This document shows positions 59,663 to 64,000 of a DNA stretch of 64,000 bases, piece after piece (position 1 is the first letter of the stretch; every line of letters starts with the position of its first letter). The translations under genes and the position numbers were made by a program. The stretch lies in NCBI GenBank assembly GCA_017621055.1, contig JAGATX010000033.1:1-64000 (forward strand), written 5' to 3'. The notes below the pieces were generated by a model. It searched no databases and was not told the DNA's origin. It saw only the letters and a program-made list of their open reading frames with translations. This stretch comes from Muribaculaceae bacterium. Its GTDB lineage: Bacteria > Bacteroidota > Bacteroidia > Bacteroidales > Muribaculaceae.

Positions 59663-61819
59663 TTATTCCTCGGTGTTCTTTTCGGCGTATTCGCGCAGGA
59701 GCTTTTCCTGAACATCGCCGGGCACGAGTTCATAACCGGCGAACTTCATGGTGAACGACGAGCGTCCGCCGGTGATGGAGCTCAGCGCGGTACTGTAGCT
59801 CGACATTTCCTTGAGAGGCACCTTGGCGGAGATTTTTTCGAAGCCGTTTTCGGAGCTCATGCCCATGATTATGGCACGGCGTCCCTGCAGGTCGCCCATC
59901 ACATCGCCCATCACGTCGGCGGGCACGAAGACTTCCACATCGTAGACGGGCTCGAGCACCTTGGGCGCTGCCTCGCGGAAGGCCTGGCTGAAGGCGTTGC
60001 GTCCGGCAAGACGGAAGGAGATTTCGTTGGAGTCCACCGGGTGCATCTTGCCGTCGTAGATGCACACACGCACGTCGCGGGCGTATGAGCCGGTGAGCGG
60101 CCCCTGTTCCATGCGGTCCATCAGGCCTTTGACGATTGCGGGGATGAAGCGGGTGTCGATGGCGCCGCCGACGATGCAGTTGCACACCACGAGTTTGCCG
60201 CCCCATGCCAGAGGTATTTCCTGGGTATCGCGGACGTTCATCTTGAACTCCTGGTTACCGAAGCGGTAGGTGTCCGGTGCGGGCATGCCCTCGGTGTAGG
60301 GTTCGATGATGATGTGCACTTCGCCGAACTGACCGGCGCCGCCGCTCTGTTTCTTGTGGCGGTAGTCTGCACGCGCTGCCTTGGTGATGGTTTCGCGGTA
60401 GGGTATGCGGGGTTCGTCGAAGACGATGGGGAGTTTGTCGTTGTTCTCCACACGCCATTTGAGGGTGCGCAGGTGGAATTCGCCCTGACCGGAGAGAATG
60501 GTCTGCTTGAGCTCCTTGCTCTGCTCCACGATCCATGTGGGGTCTTCTTCGTGCATGCGGGTGAGGATGCCGGCAAGTTTCTCGGCGTCGCTCTCGGTGA
60601 CGGGGCGCACGGCGCGCTGATATTTGGGCGCGGGATATTTTATGAAGTCGAAGGCTATGTCGCAGCCCTTTTCATCGAGGGTGTTGCCGGTGCGCACGTC
60701 CTTGAGTTTGACGGTGGCGCCGATATCGCCGGCTTCGAGGACGTCGACGGCAGTCTTTATCTGGCCGCATACGCAGAAGAGCTGTGCAAAGCGCTCTTTG
60801 CTGCCGCGGGTAATGTTCTCGAGGTCGGCGCCGGCCTTGAGGGTGCCGCTCATAACCTTGAAATAACTTACTTCGCCGATATGGGGCTCAACGGTGGTCT
60901 TGAAGATGAACACGCTGAGCGGACCGGCGGCGTCGGCCTTGACTTCGCGGCCTTCGGTGTCGACGGGTGCAGGCATATCGTCCACAAAGGGAACGACGTT
61001 ACCTAAGAATTCCATCATGCGGCGCACGCCCATGTCCTTTTCGGCGCTCACACAGAACACCGGATAGATGGAACGGTCGATCAGACCTTTGCGGATACCT
61101 AAGCGCAGCTCGTCCTCCGTGAGATGCTCTTCTTCGAAGAATTTCTCCATCAGGGTGTCGTCGTTCTCGGCGGCGGCCTCTACCAGGGCGCGGTGCAGTT
61201 CCATGGCCTTGGGCATCTCCTCGGCGGGTATGTCTTCGATTTTGGGTACGCCGCCCTCGGGCCCCCACGAGTATTTTTTCATGAGCAGGACGTCGATCAT
61301 GGCATTGAAGCCGGCACCCGATGCCAGCGGATACTGAACGGGCACCACTTTGGGACCGAAGATTTCCTTCATCTGCTCTATCACGTTGTCGTAGTCGGCT
61401 TTTTCGCCGTCGAGCTGGTTGAGGGCGAAGATCACCGGCTTTTTCAGCGAGGTGGCCGTGCGGAAGATGTTCTGCGTGCCTACTTCCACGCCGTACTGGC
61501 CGTTCACCACGATCACGCCCGTATCCGTGACGTTGAGAGCCGTGATGGCGCTGCCTACGAAGTCGTCGGCGCCCGGGCAATCGATCACGTTGAGTTTCTT
61601 GTCGAGGAATTCGGCATAGAACACGGTGGAGAACACCGAGTAGCCATACTCTTTTTCCACGGGGAAATAGTCGCTGACAGTGTTTTTGGCATCGATGGTG
61701 CCGCGACGTTTTATAACTCCACACTCGTAGAGCATAGCTTCAGCGAGTGTGGTTTTACCCGAGCCTTTGCTACCGAGCAAGGCTATGTTTTTGATTTCTT
61801 TGGTTTTGTAGATTTTCAT
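59663..61819 (-). CDS. fusA2: Elongation factor G-like paralogue (EF-G2)
   Basis: 718-aa translational GTPase-like protein with all EF-G domains (G domain, II, III, IV with GGRSSFTMKFAGYELVP near the end). G1 GSKGSGKTT at 16-24. The switch II block reads DCPGADDF (80-87), so the catalytic His of DTPGHVDF is Ala84. G4 is NQLD at 134-137 instead of NKxD. From established work, Bacteroides thetaiotaomicron EF-G2 supports translation without GTP hydrolysis during carbon starvation; the same substitutions here suggest the same role. Canonical EF-G is not in this window. Confidence 0.93.
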   Translation of the reverse strand: MKIYKTKEIKNIALLGSKGSGKTTLAEAMLYECGVIKRRGTIDAKNTVSDYFPVEKEYGYSVFSTVFYAEFLDKKLNVIDCPGADDFVGSAITALNVTDTGVIVVNGQYGVEVGTQNIFRTATSLKKPVIFALNQLDGEKADYDNVIEQMKEIFGPKVVPVQYPLASGAGFNAMIDVLLMKKYSWGPEGGVPKIEDIPAEEMPKAMELHRALVEAAAENDDTLMEKFFEEEHLTEDELRLGIRKGLIDRSIYPVFCVSAEKDMGVRRMMEFLGNVVPFVDDMPAPVDTEGREVKADAAGPLSVFIFKTTVEPHIGEVSYFKVMSGTLKAGADLENITRGSKERFAQLFCVCGQIKTAVDVLEAGDIGATVKLKDVRTGNTLDEKGCDIAFDFIKYPAPKYQRAVRPVTESDAEKLAGILTRMHEEDPTWIVEQSKELKQTILSGQGEFHLRTLKWRVENNDKLPIVFDEPRIPYRETITKAARADYRHKKQSGGAGQFGEVHIIIEPYTEGMPAPDTYRFGNQEFKMNVRDTQEIPLAWGGKLVVCNCIVGGAIDTRFIPAIVKGLMDRMEQGPLTGSYARDVRVCIYDGKMHPVDSNEISFRLAGRNAFSQAFREAAPKVLEPVYDVEVFVPADVMGDVMGDLQGRRAIIMGMSSENGFEKISAKVPLKEMSSYSTALSSITGGRSSFTMKFAGYELVPGDVQEKLLREYAEKNTEE

Positions 61820-61947
61820 GCTATCAGGTGTTTGTTTTAGTTCGTAGTTTGGAGCGGAGCCGCCGTGGGCTCTTTTCCTTTTTCGGCTGCAATTTAGTTA
61901 TAATTTTTCAGAAAATGGACTTTTATAAATATGTTATGCAACATAAA

Positions 61948-61979
61948 AAGAGGCTGCGCCCGTGTCCGGGCAGCCTCTT
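61948..61979 (-). terminator. Terminator of the LRR remnant
   Basis: AAGAGGCTG / CAGCCTCTT with inner CCC/GGG arms; on the minus strand TTTTTATG follows, consistent with an intrinsic terminator. The 190-nt gap 61820-62008 otherwise holds only the EF-G2 upstream region, without a perfect -7 box. Confidence 0.7.
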
Positions 61980-62008
61980 GGCTATTGGTGTTCTGTAAAA
62001 TCCTGATA

Positions 62009-62910
62009 TTAACGAACGGCGATCTTTGTTGTCGTATTGCCGCGGCGGACGATGTATATGCCGGGCACGATGGCGTCGGCGCTGACCTGAACACCCTGAA
62101 GGTTGAAGTACTCGGCGGGAGCTTCGACTTCGCCGACTACTATATCATTAACGCCGGTGGGACTATCCTGAGCATGCTGGAATTTTCTGAACCATCCCTG
62201 CTTCTGATAATTGGCCAGTGACCCTTCGGGAACAACAACCAAGGCGTTCTCATATACATTATCGGGGAAAATTCCGGCTGTCTCCGGCGTGTTGGTGGGG
62301 TCGCCAAGCTGATACCAGTGAGGCGCGGTGGGAGATGTGAACTCTATATATTCGATTGCGTTGCTCTGGCTGAATACCCCGGTGCCGAATTCATCCAGTG
62401 ATGTTCCGAATGTAACTTTCTCGAGATTGGGGCAGAAAGCTACAGAATTCTGACCCATTGTTGTCACCTTATCCGGTACCACCGGAGTCTTGAGGTTATC
62501 GCAGCCGTACAGAGCATTCTTGCCGACTGTCACGGCATTGACGGGCAGCGTAGCGTCGACAAGCGACTCGCAATCCATGAAACAGTATTGTGGCACTTCG
62601 GTCATGCCGGGGAGCGCCGGTATCTCGGTGAGCTGGAAGCCGCGGAATGTGATTTTCGTCACCCATTCGGGGATGTCGATGGTCTTTACGGCAGAGTAAT
62701 CGAGAAGCCCTTCGAGTTCTGTCAGGGTCTGCGGAATATCGAGTTCTGCGATGGGGGTGTGGCCGAACGGAGATTCTGCCTTGAAGTACTTCATGCCCTC
62801 GGCGAAGGTTACATTGGTGAAGTTGGGGCAGTCCGCGAACATATTCGCGCCGCAGAGCTTCGTGTTCTCTATTGTCAGCGCCCGTACCTCGCAGGGTACG
62901 TCCAGGTGGC
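62009..62910 (-). pseudogene. 5'-truncated BspA-like leucine-rich repeat gene
   Basis: LRR_5/BspA-type units (MFADCPNFTNVTFAEGM; VTKITFRGFQLTEIPAL; QNSVAFCPNLEKVTFGTSL) are followed by a typical Bacteroidales C-terminal tail (YFNLQGVQVSADAIVPGIYIVRRGN). Homologues begin with a signal peptide; here none exists. The open frame runs upstream into the promoter of the next gene, and its first ~40 codons (to about 62905) do not look like protein. First internal Met is at 62842. Probably a remnant of a larger surface protein, though a cytoplasmic fragment from 62842 (277 aa) cannot be excluded. Confidence 0.65.
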
Positions 62911-62992
62911 TAAGGCGCGTACTTCTGCGAGGTTCCTCTCGGACGGAACAAAAAAAGTGGGGCGGCGGGGCGGCAATATGAAGGAAATTTTG

Positions 62993-63001
62993 TAATTTTG
63001 C
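62993..63001 (+). promoter_or_regulatory. -7 box three bases before a GTG start
   Basis: TAATTTTGC matches TAnnTTTG. The only possible start upstream of the conserved N-terminus is GTG at 63005; the frame is closed by TAA at 62993-62995, inside the box. Transcription should begin at or next to the GTG, implying a leaderless mRNA. Confidence 0.65.
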
Positions 63002-63004
63002 GAT

Positions 63005-63964
63005 GTGAACACCACGATAGCACATATCAACCGGCTGTTGGCCGAGGGCGGCATTGTTGCCGTACCCGGTCTCGGCGTGTTCGTGCCGACGGCCTCGGGC
63101 GCGCAGTACTGCGAGGCCACGGGGTTAGTTACGCCGCCGCATTCGCGTATCGTCTACGAGCGTTGCGACGAAGTGGACGGTACGACCTTGTGCGCCTCAG
63201 TGATGCGCGGCGAGAGCATCGACGCCGATAGTGCCCGCACCATTATCGATGCCGATGTGGCCGCTATAATGGGTGAACTGGCAACGACCGGTGAGGCGAA
63301 ACTCGGCGACGCCGGCACTATGGTTCTCGACGGCGACGGCGCTCCCGCATTCGTGCAGTCTGCCTCGTTCGTAGATTACAGCGGCAGCGCATGGCTGAGT
63401 CCTCTGCGTCTTGAAGCACTGGATGCCGTTGCCGAAGTTGAGCCTTCTACTCCTGCCGCCTCCACGCTGTCGCACCGTTGGCTGCGCTGGGCCGGCACCA
63501 CGGCCGCGGCAATGATAGTGTTCGGCATGGTGGCTCTGATAACAGTGTTTGCCAACCGCTTTATAGGCAGCGGCGGTCCCGTCGAAGCCGGCATGGTGTC
63601 GGCCGGCGGTTCGGCAGCGGTAGGCCTTGTCGACAATTCGCCGGTAGGGCAGCCCGGCTCGCTGGTGCTAATCCTCAATACGCCGGCCGACGGCATATCG
63701 CCCGTGGAGCCGCGCAATGTGGGGCGCCCGTCACTTACTCCCGATACTTATTGCCTGATAGTGGCGTCGCTCGCCACCGAAGCCGAGGCTGAAGCCTTCT
63801 GCCGTTCGCATTCCACCATAGATATTCCCCTGGCCGTGCTCGTCACCGACGGCCGCTACCGCGTCTATGCCGCCAGCGCGCCGACCATGCCCGAAGTGAT
63901 GGCCATTGCTGCCGATCGCGGAATTCAGGATGTCTTCGCCTCCGCATGGGTTTGCCGCAATTGA
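63005..63964 (+). CDS. HU-CCDC81 and SPOR domain protein
   Basis: 319-aa protein starting at GTG 63005. Residues ~1-60 match the prokaryotic HU-CCDC81 N-terminal domain (INRLLAEGGIVAVPGLGVFVP), ~65-120 a second HU-like region, then one membrane helix (~163-185, TTAAAMIVFGMVALITVFANRF) and a C-terminal SPOR domain (~243-319, YCLIVASLATEAEAEAFCR...YRVYAASAP). SPOR domains bind denuded glycan at division septa, so it likely links the cytoplasm or nucleoid to the septal wall. Well conserved in Bacteroidales. It extends to 36 nt from the window end. Confidence 0.85.
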   Translation: MNTTIAHINRLLAEGGIVAVPGLGVFVPTASGAQYCEATGLVTPPHSRIVYERCDEVDGTTLCASVMRGESIDADSARTIIDADVAAIMGELATTGEAKLGDAGTMVLDGDGAPAFVQSASFVDYSGSAWLSPLRLEALDAVAEVEPSTPAASTLSHRWLRWAGTTAAAMIVFGMVALITVFANRFIGSGGPVEAGMVSAGGSAAVGLVDNSPVGQPGSLVLILNTPADGISPVEPRNVGRPSLTPDTYCLIVASLATEAEAEAFCRSHSTIDIPLAVLVTDGRYRVYAASAPTMPEVMAIAADRGIQDVFASAWVCRN

Positions 63965-64000
63965 GCGCAACCTCAAGTGCGTTTATATTGTTTACAAGAT

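Overview
The window reads as core chromosome of a GC-rich gut-type Bacteroidales bacterium, plausibly Muribaculaceae-like; the family is inference. Evidence: many starts lack a Shine-Dalgarno and are instead preceded by the Bacteroidota -7 promoter element TAnnTTTG; ribosomal protein S16 has a long Ala/Lys tail; DksA lacks half its zinc-finger cysteines; FeoA is fused to FeoB; an EF-G2 paralogue is present; and there are BspA-type LRR, gliding-motility-type C-terminal-domain and HU-CCDC81/SPOR proteins. I see no rRNA, tRNA, CRISPR array, complete insertion sequence or phage module.

Layout. 1-6.8 kb (+): rpsP, then the ileS-dksA-lspA-DUF4296-small-protein cluster, then a 70-aa protein whose promoter sits in a 10-bp inverted repeat. 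6.8-14.5 kb (+): surface/adhesin-like protein, lytic transglycosylase, uvrA, M49 peptidase lipoprotein, rpsO. 14.6-15.9 kb (+): small membrane protein, ECF sigma factor and a membrane partner. 15.9-18.6 kb (-): anaerobic class III ribonucleotide reductase nrdD-nrdG. 18.9-25.4 kb (+): nusB (with an internal duplication), yajC, YbbR-like gene, coaE, B12-dependent class II ribonucleotide reductase nrdJ, cupin. 25.5-32.1 kb: beta-barrel protein, DJ-1 family protein (-), apbE, a two-component system with a downstream periplasmic thioredoxin-fold protein, tpx.

32.2-37.6 kb: feoAB (-) diverges from typA-folP (+). 37.6-43.7 kb (-): operon of a DUF5715 M15-like protein, a very large AsmA-family protein, a HAD phosphatase and aroB. 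43.9-47.8 kb: pncB (+), then (-) a CMD-cupin fusion with an outer-membrane protein, and a secreted LRR protein. 48.0-53.2 kb (+): exported metallophosphoesterase/PQQ-propeller protein, MATE pump, phosphohexomutase. 53.4-57.5 kb (+): a tightly overlapping operon of NfnA, NfnB, zinc-binding lipoprotein, zinc-type ABC ATPase and an MGMT-like protein; no permease is present. 57.5-62.9 kb: trpB2 (-), small Rossmann protein (+), EF-G2 (-), a decapitated LRR gene (-). 63.0-64.0 kb (+): HU-CCDC81/SPOR protein that appears to start on a leaderless mRNA.

Functionally the window combines housekeeping (translation, repair, CoA, folate, shikimate, NAD) with adaptations to anoxia (two oxygen-independent ribonucleotide reductases, ferrous iron uptake, NfnAB transhydrogenase, Tpx, flavinylation by ApbE). 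I found no compact new defence or mobile system. The most unusual items are the NusB internal duplication, leaderless start arrangements, the palindrome-embedded promoter at 6.48 kb, a 15-codon ORF with an inverted repeat at 28.0 kb, the His/Cys-rich insertion in FeoAB, and the permease-less zinc ABC pair.
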